Source of the DNA: Henriciella sp.
Lineage (GTDB): Bacteria; Pseudomonadota; Alphaproteobacteria; Caulobacterales; Hyphomonadaceae
Assembly: GCA_017642885.1 (NCBI GenBank)
Contig: JAEPOM010000014.1
Span: 1 to 64,000, forward strand
Reading direction: 5' to 3'
Length of the DNA stretch: 64,000 nt
Shown piece after piece: positions 1 through 8,804 of the stretch (position 1 is its first letter; every line of letters starts with the position of its first letter). Both the position numbers and the translations under genes were made by a program. The notes below the pieces were generated by a model. The model saw only the letters and a program-made list of their open reading frames with translations, did no database searches and had not been told where the DNA came from.

Positions 1-429
1 CCGGCATCCGGGCACACGATAGATCTTGGGTCCGGCTCGGGTTTTCCAGCCCTGGTTCTGGCGGCGTGCGCGACTGATCCAGATGCTCAATTTTCATTGG
101 TCGAGAGTGTGGGAAAGAAGTGTGCGTTCTTACGATCTGCAATCGCCGCCGCAAATTTGCCGGCGACCGTCATTCAAGGCCGGGTCGAGTCGATTAACCC
201 GGTCCAAGCCCATTGCGTCACGGCGCGGGCCTTCGCGCCACTGCCGAAATTAATCGAATATGCTGCGCCCTGGTTTGAATCCGGCGCATATGGCGTGATT
301 CCCAAAGGTCGGCGCTGGGAAGAGGAATTGACGGATGCGTTGGAATCTTGGAGATTCGCCTATGAAGCGATTCCCAGCGTGAGCGGGGATGGGGCTATTT
401 TGAAAATCTCGGAGGTTTCACGTGTCTGA
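1..429 (+). CDS. rsmG: 16S rRNA (guanine-N7) methyltransferase RsmG, 3' part
   Basis: The start lies before the window; the frame is open from base 1. The visible part begins in the SAM-binding loop (residues like DLGSGSGFP), followed by the acidic motif after strand 2 (SLVESVGKK) and the conserved RAFAPL segment, all typical of RsmG (GidB), which methylates G527 of 16S rRNA. The stop overlaps the parA start by 8 nt, and rsmG-parA-parB is the classical origin-proximal order in many bacteria. The C-terminal part is complete; only the N-terminus is missing. Confidence 0.93.
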   Translation, partial: PASGHTIDLGSGSGFPALVLAACATDPDAQFSLVESVGKKCAFLRSAIAAANLPATVIQGRVESINPVQAHCVTARAFAPLPKLIEYAAPWFESGAYGVIPKGRRWEEELTDALESWRFAYEAIPSVSGDGAILKISEVSRV

Positions 430-1234
430 AGCTAATACACGCATACTCGCGATCGCCAATCAGAAAGGCGGTGTCGGGAAGACGACGACTTCGATTAATC
501 TGGGGACAGCACTTGCGGCGGTCGGGCGAAAAGTTCTCGTTATCGACTTCGATGCGCAAGGGAACGCCTCAACGGGACTCGGAATTACGCGTCCAGAGCG
601 TCAACTGACCACCTATGATGTGGTTGTCCACAACGAATTTCTCGGAGATGCGGTCCTGAATACCCTGGTCCCGCGTCTCGATATTGTTCCTGGCGATGAA
701 AATCTCGCAGGCGTAGAAACTGAACTTTCTACGGATCCACACCGGTCCTATCGGTTGCGCAATGCGCTTCGCAATTATGTCAAGGAAGCTGCTGGTCGCG
801 GTATGACCGAGTATGATTACATTCTGATCGACTGCCCTCCATCTTTGTCGGCGCTTACAATCAACGCAATGACCGCGGCCGACTCTCTTTTGGTGCCCTT
901 GCAATGCGAATTCCTGGCGCTCGAAGGATTGAGCCAACTTTTGAAAACGGTTGAACTTGTGCGGAGCGGACTTAACCCGGACCTCGATATCCAGGGCGTG
1001 GTCCTCACCATGTATGATCGCCGCAACAATTTGTCTGATCAAGTTGCCGACGAAGTGCGCTCCGTCCTCGGCGCGAAAGTCTACAATACGGTGATTCCGC
1101 GAAACGTTCGTTTGTCCGAAGCCCCAAGCTTTGGCAAACCGGCTCTGCTGTATGATTATCGCTGCCCTGGAAGTGAGGCCTATATCCGCCTCGCCTCTGA
1201 AATGCTCAAACGCGAACGCGCACTTCGGGGGTAG
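422..1234 (+). CDS. parA: Chromosome partitioning ATPase ParA
   Basis: 270 residues. A deviant Walker A motif KGGVGKTT lies at residues 15-22, a DFDAQGN segment (A') near residue 43 and the Walker B region LIDCPPS near residue 140, as in chromosomal ParA (Soj) proteins of about 265 residues. ParA binds DNA non-specifically and pulls ParB-parS complexes apart. I use the GTG at 422 because GGAGG stands 6 nt upstream and the N-terminus fits the family. It overlaps rsmG by 8 nt and is followed by parB after 3 nt, so the three are probably co-transcribed. Confidence 0.96.
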   Translation: MSEANTRILAIANQKGGVGKTTTSINLGTALAAVGRKVLVIDFDAQGNASTGLGITRPERQLTTYDVVVHNEFLGDAVLNTLVPRLDIVPGDENLAGVETELSTDPHRSYRLRNALRNYVKEAAGRGMTEYDYILIDCPPSLSALTINAMTAADSLLVPLQCEFLALEGLSQLLKTVELVRSGLNPDLDIQGVVLTMYDRRNNLSDQVADEVRSVLGAKVYNTVIPRNVRLSEAPSFGKPALLYDYRCPGSEAYIRLASEMLKRERALRG

Positions 1235-1237
1235 GGC

Positions 1238-2158
1238 ATGTCACCGGCAAAACAAAGCCGACTCGGAAAAGGCCTTTCCGCCCTGATCGGAGAGGTGGAA
1301 GGCGTTGGTCTGGCGGCTCCCGAAGAGTCAAACACTCCGGCAGGATCAAGTTCGGGCGGTTCTTCCGTTGATGAGTTTAGCGTCGCGGACATTCGTCCGA
1401 ATCCGGCCCAGCCTCGACGGACTTTTTCCGAACAAGAGCTCGATGAACTTGCCGCTTCGATCAAACAACGCGGTGTTTTGCAACCGATCTTGTTGAGACC
1501 GGATCCGGATGCGCCGAACCAATATCAAATCGTGGCCGGCGAACGGCGCTGGCGTGCGGCACAGCGCGCGGGCCTGAAGACGATCCCGGCGGTTGTGCGG
1601 GACATGGATGAATTGCAGCTTCTGGAAGTTGGCATCATCGAAAACGTACAGCGCGAAGATTTGAACCCCATCGAAGAAGCGGAAGCCTATGGTGCTTTGA
1701 TCAAGCGATTTGGGCGCACGCAGGAAAACCTTGCAGAGAGTGTTGGGAAGTCCCGGGCGCACATTGCCAATACGATGCGCCTCCTCAATCTCGGGGAATC
1801 GGCGCGAGAGCATTTGCGACAGGGCCGGATTTCCGCGGGACACGCCCGCGCAGCACTTGGGGCGCCGGATCCCGATCCGGTCGTCGATATGGCGGTGGCG
1901 AAATCCATGTCGGTTCGCGAAGTCGAAGCTTTGGTGAAACGTCTCAAAGATGGCAGCGCGCTCGATACTGTGGCCAACAAAGTCAATCAGATTGACAAGG
2001 ACGTCGATACTGAGGCGCTTGAAAGTGACTTGGCGCGGGTGCTTGGCTTGAAAGTCGATATTCGCCAAGGCGCCAAAGGCGGTGAGCTCCGGATCAAATA
2101 TGGCGACCTCGAACAATTGGACGAGTTGTGCCGACGATTGACGGCGAAACGCACTTAA
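1238..2158 (+). CDS. parB: Chromosome partitioning protein ParB (CTPase, parS-binding)
   Basis: 306 residues, normal for ParB. The N-terminal RLGKGLSALIG box (residues 8-18) is the conserved ParA-contacting segment. The CTP-binding GERRWRA motif sits at residues 101-107, then ENVQREDLNP and the helix-turn-helix region (about 150-190), and a C-terminal dimerisation domain after an acidic linker. ParB loads at parS sites and slides as a CTP-dependent clamp. A purine-rich GGGGGTAGGG precedes the ATG. No convincing full parS site was found beside it. Confidence 0.96.
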   Translation: MSPAKQSRLGKGLSALIGEVEGVGLAAPEESNTPAGSSSGGSSVDEFSVADIRPNPAQPRRTFSEQELDELAASIKQRGVLQPILLRPDPDAPNQYQIVAGERRWRAAQRAGLKTIPAVVRDMDELQLLEVGIIENVQREDLNPIEEAEAYGALIKRFGRTQENLAESVGKSRAHIANTMRLLNLGESAREHLRQGRISAGHARAALGAPDPDPVVDMAVAKSMSVREVEALVKRLKDGSALDTVANKVNQIDKDVDTEALESDLARVLGLKVDIRQGAKGGELRIKYGDLEQLDELCRRLTAKRT

Positions 2159-2320
2159 TCCGCTGTATTTGTTAATTTATTCGTAGAGTCCGATGCGCGC
2201 GGAGGATCCCTCGGGCGAGGTTTGTGATCCTCTTGTCGTCGAGTTACGTATTCACGAACGCCGAAAATCGCCTAGTCTGTTCTCTCGATGCTTAGCACGT
2301 CGCAGATACGGGGAATTGAA

Positions 2321-3649
2321 ATGGCAGATACACTCTATCAAGGCCCAAAAACGCTCGACCGACCGGTCATTTCCTATCGTCAGCCGTCCTATCCTGGATA
2401 TCTCGAACGTGGAGATACGGTTCCTCCTGCGAGCACGCTCGATCTCGAAGCAATTGATCTGGCGGATGTTGAGCCCTGGCGACAGGATAAAATGTGGGAT
2501 CGACTCGAGCGCCTCCGAAAAGAAGATCCGATTCATTATACGCCGGACAGTATTTTTGGCCCCTATTGGTCGATTACCCGCCATCGGGACATTGTTGCCG
2601 TCGATTCCGATCACAAAAGGTTCTCCTCGGACTCCTCAATGGGTGGTATTACGCTCTCGGATATGCCGGACGGCATGGTGTCGCGAAGCTTCATTTCTTC
2701 CGATGAACCGGTTCATTCGGCGCAGAGAAAAGTAGCACAACCCGCCGTCGCGCCGACGGCGCTGAGAGATTATGAGCCGCTGATCCGTCAACGCACGCAG
2801 GCCGTGCTGGATAGCTTGCCGGTTGGTGAGCCGTTCGACTGGGTCGACAGAGTTTCAATTGAACTGACAGCGATGATGCTCGCCACTCTGTTCAATTATC
2901 CGCAAGAGCGGCGCAGCGAACTCACGCGTTGGTCCGACGTTACGACCAATCCGACTGACCCGGACATTTGTCCCGGTGGCATGGAACAATGGCGCGAGGA
3001 ATTGACCCAATGCGCTCATGTCTTCTGGGAGATTTACCAGGGGCGGAAAAATGCCGAACCGGCCGGCGATTTGATGAGCCTGCTCGCGCATGGCGAAGCC
3101 ACGAAGAATATGGATCCTCGCGAATTGCTTGGAAATGTCATCCTGCTGATTGTCGGCGGAAATGATACGACCCGAAACTCCATGTCGGGCGGGGTCTATG
3201 CGCTCAACAAGTTTCCGGATCAGTATGAAAAACTGAAAGCGGATCACAGTCTGATCCCGAACATGGTGTCCGAGTTCATTCGCTGGCAGACGCCGCTCGC
3301 CTATATGCGACGTACGGCAGTTGAGGATGTTGAAATGCACGGCAAGCTGATCCGGAAGGGCGATAAGGTTGCGATGTGGTATGTTTCGGGCAATCGCGAT
3401 GAGAGCTTCTGGGATGAAGACCCTAACCAGTTAATTATCGATAGAAAACAAGCGCGTAACCATGTCTCGTTTGGGTTTGGCATTCATCGTTGTGTCGGAA
3501 ATCGTCTAGCTGAGTTGCAATTACGGATCCTGTGGGAGGAAATCCTCGCCCGGTTTGAGCACGTGGAAGTGTTAGATGAACCCAGCCGTGTCTCAAGCAG
3601 CTTTGTGAAGGGGTATTCGTGGCTGCCCGTGGTCTGTCATCCTCGATAA
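2321..3649 (+). CDS. Cytochrome P450, CYP153 family (alkane/fatty acid terminal hydroxylase)
   Basis: 442 residues from the ATG at 2321; an in-frame ATG at 2288 has no ribosome site and adds 11 atypical residues. The oxygen-binding helix I shows GGNDTT, and the heme loop reads FGFGIHRCVGNR with the thiolate Cys at residue 391. The wording around both, and the C-terminal KGYSWLPV, match CYP153 enzymes, which hydroxylate medium-chain n-alkanes at the terminal carbon. It needs a ferredoxin and ferredoxin reductase, which usually sit next to CYP153 but are absent here. Function is inferred from family resemblance; the CYP153 assignment is strong, the substrate is not shown. Confidence 0.85.
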   Translation: MADTLYQGPKTLDRPVISYRQPSYPGYLERGDTVPPASTLDLEAIDLADVEPWRQDKMWDRLERLRKEDPIHYTPDSIFGPYWSITRHRDIVAVDSDHKRFSSDSSMGGITLSDMPDGMVSRSFISSDEPVHSAQRKVAQPAVAPTALRDYEPLIRQRTQAVLDSLPVGEPFDWVDRVSIELTAMMLATLFNYPQERRSELTRWSDVTTNPTDPDICPGGMEQWREELTQCAHVFWEIYQGRKNAEPAGDLMSLLAHGEATKNMDPRELLGNVILLIVGGNDTTRNSMSGGVYALNKFPDQYEKLKADHSLIPNMVSEFIRWQTPLAYMRRTAVEDVEMHGKLIRKGDKVAMWYVSGNRDESFWDEDPNQLIIDRKQARNHVSFGFGIHRCVGNRLAELQLRILWEEILARFEHVEVLDEPSRVSSSFVKGYSWLPVVCHPR

Positions 3650-3829
3650 CACAAGTCTGACACGGACAGATTGAGAGCAAACTGTACTCGATCGAGCGTC
3701 GCTGGTATGGATCTCACATGACTCGCGACCCGATCATAAGACTCGCCGAGCACGTGTTACGGGACTGGCTCACCGGCCATAGCTGATCTCGTCTTTTGAA
3801 TTCACCCAAATTCAAAAGAGAGAAAACCT

Positions 3830-4576
3830 ATGAACCGAAAAGAATACCTCGAAATGATGCGTGGCGCGGGCAAGCTCGACTACGAAATCTATTTGAACAC
3901 CGAACGACTTCTGGCGTGTCAGAAAGAGCCAGAGGATTTGTGCAATCCAGACGAGTTACAATTCATGATCGTCCACCAGGTCGAAGAATTGTGGATGAAA
4001 CTGATGGGCACAACTCTCCTCGACATTGATGATGAGATGCGTGCAGGTCGGACTCTGAAGGCGCTAACGCTGTTTCGCCGTGTCCATATGTGTCAGGAAA
4101 TGATGAGCACACAGCTTGCTTTGCTCGAGACCATGTCGCCGAAGGATTACCAGGAAATCCGCCTCCTGCTCGGTAATGGCAGCGGCCAGGAGAGTCCGGG
4201 ATTTCGAGTGCTTCTCAAAATGCCGAAAGACCTCTGGCAGACTTATGTCGACGTGTATCTTGAGGGCGGAAAACGGACGCTCGAACAAGTCTATGATAGC
4301 GAATACTCGCACGATGAGGCCTATATGGTGGCTGAGGCGCTGGCCGAGTTTGACGAGCAATTTCAGAAATTTCGCAACGCCCATATGCAGCTCATCTATC
4401 GCTCTATCGGCGTCGCAGCGAATTCCTTGAAAGGCCGTCCGGTGGAGATTCTCGACGCCGGAGTTAGGCAGAAATTCTTCCCGGACTTATGGAGTGTCCG
4501 CGCAGAAATGACTGATCGCTGGGGCGCGTCTTATGGCGTCAAACGCGACAAGCTCGAGCCCAAGACGGATGCGTGA
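3830..4576 (+). CDS. Tryptophan 2,3-dioxygenase family protein
   Basis: 248 residues. The N-terminal half has the TDO pattern DELQFMIVHQVEELW, with His49 at the position of the distal active-site His, and LLGNGSGQESPGFR resembles the family's FQSGQFR stretch. His185 (AHMQLIYRSIG) lines up with the proximal heme ligand. The Gly/Ser-rich GTGGSSG loop that contacts tryptophan in canonical TDO is replaced by an unrelated sequence after residue 193, and the protein is about 30 residues shorter than usual. It overlaps a kynureninase-like gene, which supports a kynurenine-type pathway, but the exact substrate is open. Confidence 0.8.
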   Translation: MNRKEYLEMMRGAGKLDYEIYLNTERLLACQKEPEDLCNPDELQFMIVHQVEELWMKLMGTTLLDIDDEMRAGRTLKALTLFRRVHMCQEMMSTQLALLETMSPKDYQEIRLLLGNGSGQESPGFRVLLKMPKDLWQTYVDVYLEGGKRTLEQVYDSEYSHDEAYMVAEALAEFDEQFQKFRNAHMQLIYRSIGVAANSLKGRPVEILDAGVRQKFFPDLWSVRAEMTDRWGASYGVKRDKLEPKTDA

Positions 4577-5654
4577 GCATTTCCACGTTCCCGACAATTA
4601 CTTCCTGTCCCACTCGGTCGGCTGCTTGCCGAAAACAGCGCCCGACCGCTTGGGCCGGGATTATCTCGAACAATGGAAGACCCATGGCGGTGATGCCTGG
4701 CCGGGTTGGCTGGACGTGCTCGATACATTTCGCGCCCGGCTTGGCGGTTTGCTCGGAAGTCCGGCGCGTAATCTTTGTCCGCAGACCAACATTTCCAGCG
4801 GTCTGACAAAGCTGCTCTATTCCTTGCCTGCTCCCAGCACCAGGCCGACAATCCTGTGTTCGCCCGAGGATTTTCCAACTACCGGTTTCGTCTTCAAGCA
4901 AGCCGAGCGGATGGGGTTTCGCGTCAAGTTCATACAAAGCGACGTGGCTGACCTGGATGCCTGGACGGAGGCGTTCGATGATAGCGTCGGGCTGATCCAC
5001 ATCACGCATGCTTTTTCGAACACGTCGAAACTTGCGCCGGTCGCGGAACTTTGCGCGCTTGCCCGTGCCCGAGGCGCGATCAGCGTCGTCGACATTGCTC
5101 AGTCTGCAGGGGCGATCCCGGTGGATCTTGATCTCTGGCAGCCGGACTTTGCGCTCGGTACGGGTGTGAAGTTCCTGTGTTTCGGGCCGGGTGCGTGCTT
5201 TTTGTATGCCTCCGACGAGATGATCGAAACTTGCGCCCCCGTGGATGTGGGTTGGTTCTCGCACGAACAGCCGTTTGAAATGGACATTCACAGCTTTCGC
5301 TATGCCGATTCCGCCATGCGTTTCTTCGGCGGCACCCCGTCGCCCGCGCCCTTCGTTTTGGCGACTGCAGCGCTAGACCTGTGGGAAAAGCTCGGTTCGG
5401 AGCGGGTGCAGGCGCGCATTCAATCCCATCTAGACCGGTTGTGCGCCGCGGTATCGGACGAGATCCTGGTCTCGCCGCGAACCTCGGGCGCGCGCGGCGC
5501 TGCATTCGTGATCAATCCGCCCGACCGCGACCCGCTTCGCGAGGTACTGGCCACGCAAAACATCCGCTGCGACGAGCGCAAAGAAGGCTTCCGGTTCTCC
5601 GTGCACGCTTACACAGATGAGCGTGAGATTGATGGATTGATTGGGGTGCTGTAG
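4569..5654 (+). CDS. Kynureninase-like PLP enzyme (aminotransferase class V fold)
   Basis: 361 residues from the ATG at 4569, which overlaps the stop of the dioxygenase by 8 nt; an in-frame ATG at 4533 would give 12 more residues. The order VVDIAQSAGAIPVDL, then GTGVKF with the likely PLP lysine (Lys201), then GPG, then GWFSHEQPFEMD and RFFGGTPS follows kynureninase closely. Kynureninase cleaves kynurenine or 3-hydroxykynurenine to (hydroxy)anthranilate and alanine. No formamidase gene lies with the pair. Translational coupling with the upstream gene is likely. General class V enzymes such as cysteine desulfurases fit less well. Confidence 0.8.
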   Translation: MREHFHVPDNYFLSHSVGCLPKTAPDRLGRDYLEQWKTHGGDAWPGWLDVLDTFRARLGGLLGSPARNLCPQTNISSGLTKLLYSLPAPSTRPTILCSPEDFPTTGFVFKQAERMGFRVKFIQSDVADLDAWTEAFDDSVGLIHITHAFSNTSKLAPVAELCALARARGAISVVDIAQSAGAIPVDLDLWQPDFALGTGVKFLCFGPGACFLYASDEMIETCAPVDVGWFSHEQPFEMDIHSFRYADSAMRFFGGTPSPAPFVLATAALDLWEKLGSERVQARIQSHLDRLCAAVSDEILVSPRTSGARGAAFVINPPDRDPLREVLATQNIRCDERKEGFRFSVHAYTDEREIDGLIGVL

Positions 5655-5694
5655 CCGGCAGCGGACCCATTCACGTGGTCCAGTCAATGATCGA

Positions 5695-6448
5695 CTAACC
5701 CGCGGTTTCGATATTGTTCTCCAAGATAACTCTGATTTTTGTGACTTGCTCAGCCCAAGGAACGATGCCGAACCTGTTTGTCACGGCACTAAATCGATTC
5801 ATATTTGACGCCAGGGCGTTCATCGCGGCGCGGTTTTGCGACAGCGCTTCCGCATCACATGTGGTTTCCGTCGTGTAGTAAAATTCGCTCGGGTGCGTCG
5901 TTGAGTTCCGTCCTAACCGGCTTCGCTTCGAAGAGCTCGGGGTGGTTTGCCAACAGATTATGGCCCTGAAATTCTGCGATCCCCATAATGCGGTCGAGTG
6001 ATTCCCGCTTCTGAGAGAGGGTGGCGAGGGCGCGACGTAAGTCTCCATTTCTCACGATGTTCGTTCGTCCGGCATCGCGAAGGGCCGTCCAAGATGGTAG
6101 GCTCGTCGCGACAATTCCCGGGGAGTGAGACGTTGAAATGGAATCACACTCGATTTCGGTTAGGTCTCGCCAAGGCGCTCGGCCGAATAGGACGTCTGAC
6201 GCCGCTCCGATCGCCTTCAACTCCTCAATGCGCAGTTCAATTAATTGAGTGGAGTTTTTCTCCAACTCAAGCACGTCTTGATACAACGCTTGCAAGAAAA
6301 CAGCTTCGTCTGCGCGATCGATGCGGGATTGATTCCAGGCATTCACTTGCAGACCCAGGAAGATACCGATCATCACGATCAAGACTTCCAGAGACACTGT
6401 AAACCAATCTTGCCGCCGGATGGCTTCAGCGATCCGTTTTAATATCAT
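5695..6448 (-). pseudogene. Frameshifted membrane-anchored protein (DUF6090-like)
   Basis: The first frame starts at 6448 and encodes 197 residues: a short cytoplasmic head, one hydrophobic helix (VSLEVLIVMIGIFLGLQV, about residues 18-35) followed by NAWNQ, then a helical domain, ending abruptly at 5855. The frame one base away continues with CDAEALSQNRAAMNALASN and runs to a stop at 5695, and this reads as a natural C-terminus for the same protein. A single-base indel between about 5860 and 5890 would restore one frame of about 250 residues. Either the gene is broken or the base is a sequencing error. Function unknown. Confidence 0.62.
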
Positions 6449-6582
6449 GGTCTTTGCCCCTGCGTGTGTTTTCCAACACAGAGCATGAACTGACAGCAGA
6501 TTGTTGGCAAAGGCTTAAGTTCGCGCCGACCCCACGCCACCTCGTCCACCCGTCGGCACACATCTATCAATCAAGGAAAAGT

Positions 6583-6656
6583 TGGAGCGGGTACACGGAA
6601 TCGAACCGAGCTACACAGCTTGGAAGGCTGGTGCATTACCACTATGCTATACCCGC
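6583..6656 (-). tRNA. tRNA-Gly(TCC)
   Basis: 74 nt including encoded CCA. The acceptor stem GCGGGTA pairs with TACCCGC, the T arm carries GGTTCGATTCC, and the anticodon loop CTTCCAA gives anticodon TCC. It lies 49 nt downstream of tRNA-Tyr on the same strand. Confidence 0.95.
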
Positions 6657-6705
6657 TCACGGGTGCGATGCCCTAAACATGGGCGTGTCTCAGGAATTGT
6701 GCAAG

Positions 6706-6790
6706 TGGTGGAGGGGACTGGATTCGAACCAGTGTACGCAAAGCGGCCAGATTTACAGTCTGGTGGATTTAACCACTCTCCCACCCCTCC
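6706..6790 (-). tRNA. tRNA-Tyr(GTA)
   Basis: 85 nt including encoded CCA, with the long variable arm expected of bacterial tRNA-Tyr. The acceptor stem GGAGGGG pairs with CCCCTCC, the anticodon loop CTGTAAA gives GTA, and the T arm contains GGTTCGAATCC. It is transcribed toward tRNA-Gly. Confidence 0.96.
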
Positions 6791-6885
6791 AAAGGGTCTT
6801 GCACAACGCCATTTGACGTCGCAGTTTCCGACCGTCAGAAGGGGGGCAGAACCCACCCGCCTTTCAACCGGAAACCGGCCTTATA

Positions 6886-7656
6886 ATGAGCAAGCCTCGC
6901 ACACGCAACCGTCCTAATTCACACAGACGAAAAATGTCTGGTCGCCAGCATGGCAGCGGTGAAAACTGGCTGTGGGGCGTGCATGCGGTGACGGCGGCGC
7001 TGGCCAATCCAAAGCGGAAATTGACGCGCTTGCTTGGCACCAAAAATGGGCTGGACCGGCTCGGGCAAATTCAGGCGCGGGGCGAGGTGGTCGAGCCCTC
7101 CGCGATCGATGCCTTGCTGCCGCGAGATGCGGTTCACCAGGGATTGGCGGCGCAGTTCGAACCACTGCCAACTGTACAAATAGACGATTTAATTGAGGGC
7201 GAATGTCGCCGCATCGCGGTGCTCGATCAGGTTAGTGATCCGCATAATCTCGGGGCGATTTTCCGCTCTGCGGCCGCGTTTGGCTTTGGCGGGCTTGTGC
7301 TTCAAACCCGCAACGCCCCAGCAATCACGGGTATCGTGGCCAAGTCCGCCGTCGGGGCCATAGAAACCGTACAAGAGTGCAGGGTGGTTAATATTTCTCG
7401 CGCGCTCGAGGCCCTGAACGACGCTGGCTATCATACGGTTGGCCTGGCTGGTGCAGGAGACGCCTCTATCGAGGCCGCGGTTTCAGGGGCAGGCAAGCTC
7501 GCGGTAGTGCTCGGTGCAGAAGGACCTGGTCTGCGTCCAGGGGTAGCCAAAGCCTGCGCCGAACTTGCCCGAATTCCGATCGCCGCAGAGATGGAAAGCC
7601 TCAATGTTTCGAACGCAGCCGCGATCGCATTCTATGAAGCGGCGCGCAACGGATAA
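6886..7656 (+). CDS. rlmB: 23S rRNA 2'-O-ribose methyltransferase RlmB (TrmH/SpoU family)
   Basis: 256 residues. After a basic N-terminal tail, the substrate-binding domain opens with LWGVHAVTAAL. The SPOUT knot motifs follow: LDQVSDPHNLGAIFRSA (motif 1), VLGAEGPGLRP (motif 2) and LNVSNAAAIAFYEAAR (motif 3). These bind SAM in RlmB, which methylates G2251 in the peptidyl-transferase loop; related TrmH paralogues cannot be excluded. A later ATG at residue 17 is possible. It is divergent from the tRNA pair. Confidence 0.88.
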   Translation: MSKPRTRNRPNSHRRKMSGRQHGSGENWLWGVHAVTAALANPKRKLTRLLGTKNGLDRLGQIQARGEVVEPSAIDALLPRDAVHQGLAAQFEPLPTVQIDDLIEGECRRIAVLDQVSDPHNLGAIFRSAAAFGFGGLVLQTRNAPAITGIVAKSAVGAIETVQECRVVNISRALEALNDAGYHTVGLAGAGDASIEAAVSGAGKLAVVLGAEGPGLRPGVAKACAELARIPIAAEMESLNVSNAAAIAFYEAARNG

Positions 7657-7720
7657 GGATGTTCCCGGATTGCGGGCCCGGCCTGGGTCGGCTCTTGCTT
7701 AGCGAAACTCAGGAGCGGTT

Positions 7721-7849
7721 ATGGGCAATCTCATATTCGATCCTCTGGCCATCGCGGCACTAGCGGGCTTCGGGATCCTCATTCTCATCTCAGTCGGAAT
7801 CTTCGTCAGGCTGATGCGCAAGGCGGGCAAAGCTGCGGGTGAGCGTTAG
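7721..7849 (+). CDS. Small single-pass membrane protein, 42 residues
   Basis: An ATG at 7721 is preceded by AGGAG at 6 nt spacing. The product is 42 residues: a short head, one hydrophobic helix of about 23 residues (AIAALAGFGILILISVGIF) and a basic tail (RLMRKAGKAAGER). Positive residues after the helix suggest the C-terminus stays in the cytoplasm. It lies 64 nt after rlmB in the same direction, and its stop overlaps the convergent ATP-grasp gene by 4 nt. I do not recognise the family; the good ribosome site and clean topology are the support. Confidence 0.55.
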   Translation: MGNLIFDPLAIAALAGFGILILISVGIFVRLMRKAGKAAGER

Positions 7850-8718
7850 GCCAGCCGAGACCGAACCGCCGCCGCCATCAGCGGACCGAGTTGCTCACCT
7901 TCGAGCGGATACAGATAGGGCTCGATCAGTTCGAGCTCCATCAGAAGCAATCCATCATTTGCACCGCGAAGCATATCGACGCGCGCATAGAGCGGTGTTT
8001 CATCGAGCAGGTCGAGAATGCGCGCTGCATCCTTCAGGTCGCTCGGGTCCGGAGTGATCGGCGTTTCAATGCCGCCATATGTGGACTGAATACGATAGTC
8101 GCCTGCTTTGGCTTGCTTGAGCAGCGCGTGTGAGAATGCACCGTCGATAAAGATGAAGCTGTATTCGCCTTCTTCTTGAATCCTCGACAGGAAGGGCTGG
8201 ACCATCATGGGATGCGGCATGTCAGGCAGAGCATCCTGTGGCGAAAGCCGAAATTGCCCGTCTGCGCCGGCCCCGACCTGACGTTTAAAGACCAAATCTT
8301 TGCTGCCGAGCGTATCGAACGCACTTCGAAAGGCCGCATCATCGACCTTGTCGATCCAGAGGGTCGGGATCAGACGCGCGCCTTTTTCCGCGAGGGTTTT
8401 GAGATAACCCTTATGGCTGTTCCAGTGCACCAGTTCTGTCGAGTTGAAGAGCTGCGTTTGTTGTTCGATCTCGTCGAGCGTTTTCAGAAATGCTTCGGCA
8501 TGGTCCCAATAGTCCCACGTTGTCCCGATAATGACGGCGCCATAGCTCGCCCAGTCTTGGGTGTTGTCGGCCCAATCGACATCGACGACTTCCATATCGA
8601 GATCGGCAAAGGGAGCGCGCAAGGCATCCATCATTCGGTCATGCTCGAAAGCATCAGACCTGCGAAGGGGCGACCCTGGCAGAGTTACTTTGGAGGCGAG
8701 GTAGGCAATCTTGATCAT
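7846..8718 (-). CDS. RimK-like ATP-grasp protein
   Basis: 290 residues from the ATG at 8718, where the chain begins like family members (MIKIAYLAS); in-frame starts upstream (ATG 8739, GTG 8757) are less likely. DWASYGAVIIGTTWDYWDH, then NSTELVHWNSHKGYL, then VFKRQVGAGADGQFRL and the terminal ELELIEPYLYP give the ATP-grasp layout, with acidic metal ligands in ELELIEP. Members resembling this (glutathione-synthetase or RimK type) join an amine to a carboxylate, but the substrate here is not evident. Convergent with the 42-residue gene. Confidence 0.75.
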   Translation of the reverse strand: MIKIAYLASKVTLPGSPLRRSDAFEHDRMMDALRAPFADLDMEVVDVDWADNTQDWASYGAVIIGTTWDYWDHAEAFLKTLDEIEQQTQLFNSTELVHWNSHKGYLKTLAEKGARLIPTLWIDKVDDAAFRSAFDTLGSKDLVFKRQVGAGADGQFRLSPQDALPDMPHPMMVQPFLSRIQEEGEYSFIFIDGAFSHALLKQAKAGDYRIQSTYGGIETPITPDPSDLKDAARILDLLDETPLYARVDMLRGANDGLLLMELELIEPYLYPLEGEQLGPLMAAAVRSRLA

Positions 8719-8804
8719 CGCCCCGCCATAACTGGCCATAATGGTTGCGTCCAGCACCTAGATCTGGCACAGCGCACCAGTAATTTTCACAGGGATAATC
8801 CTCA

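Noticed and set aside
1346-2116. Minus-strand frame opposite parB
   Set aside because: Antisense shadow of a conserved gene, no ribosome site or domain.
6582-6917. Plus-strand frame across tRNA-Gly and tRNA-Tyr
   Set aside because: GFEPVYAKRPDLQSGG-like translations are artefacts of antisense tRNA-Tyr; the tRNAs are clear.
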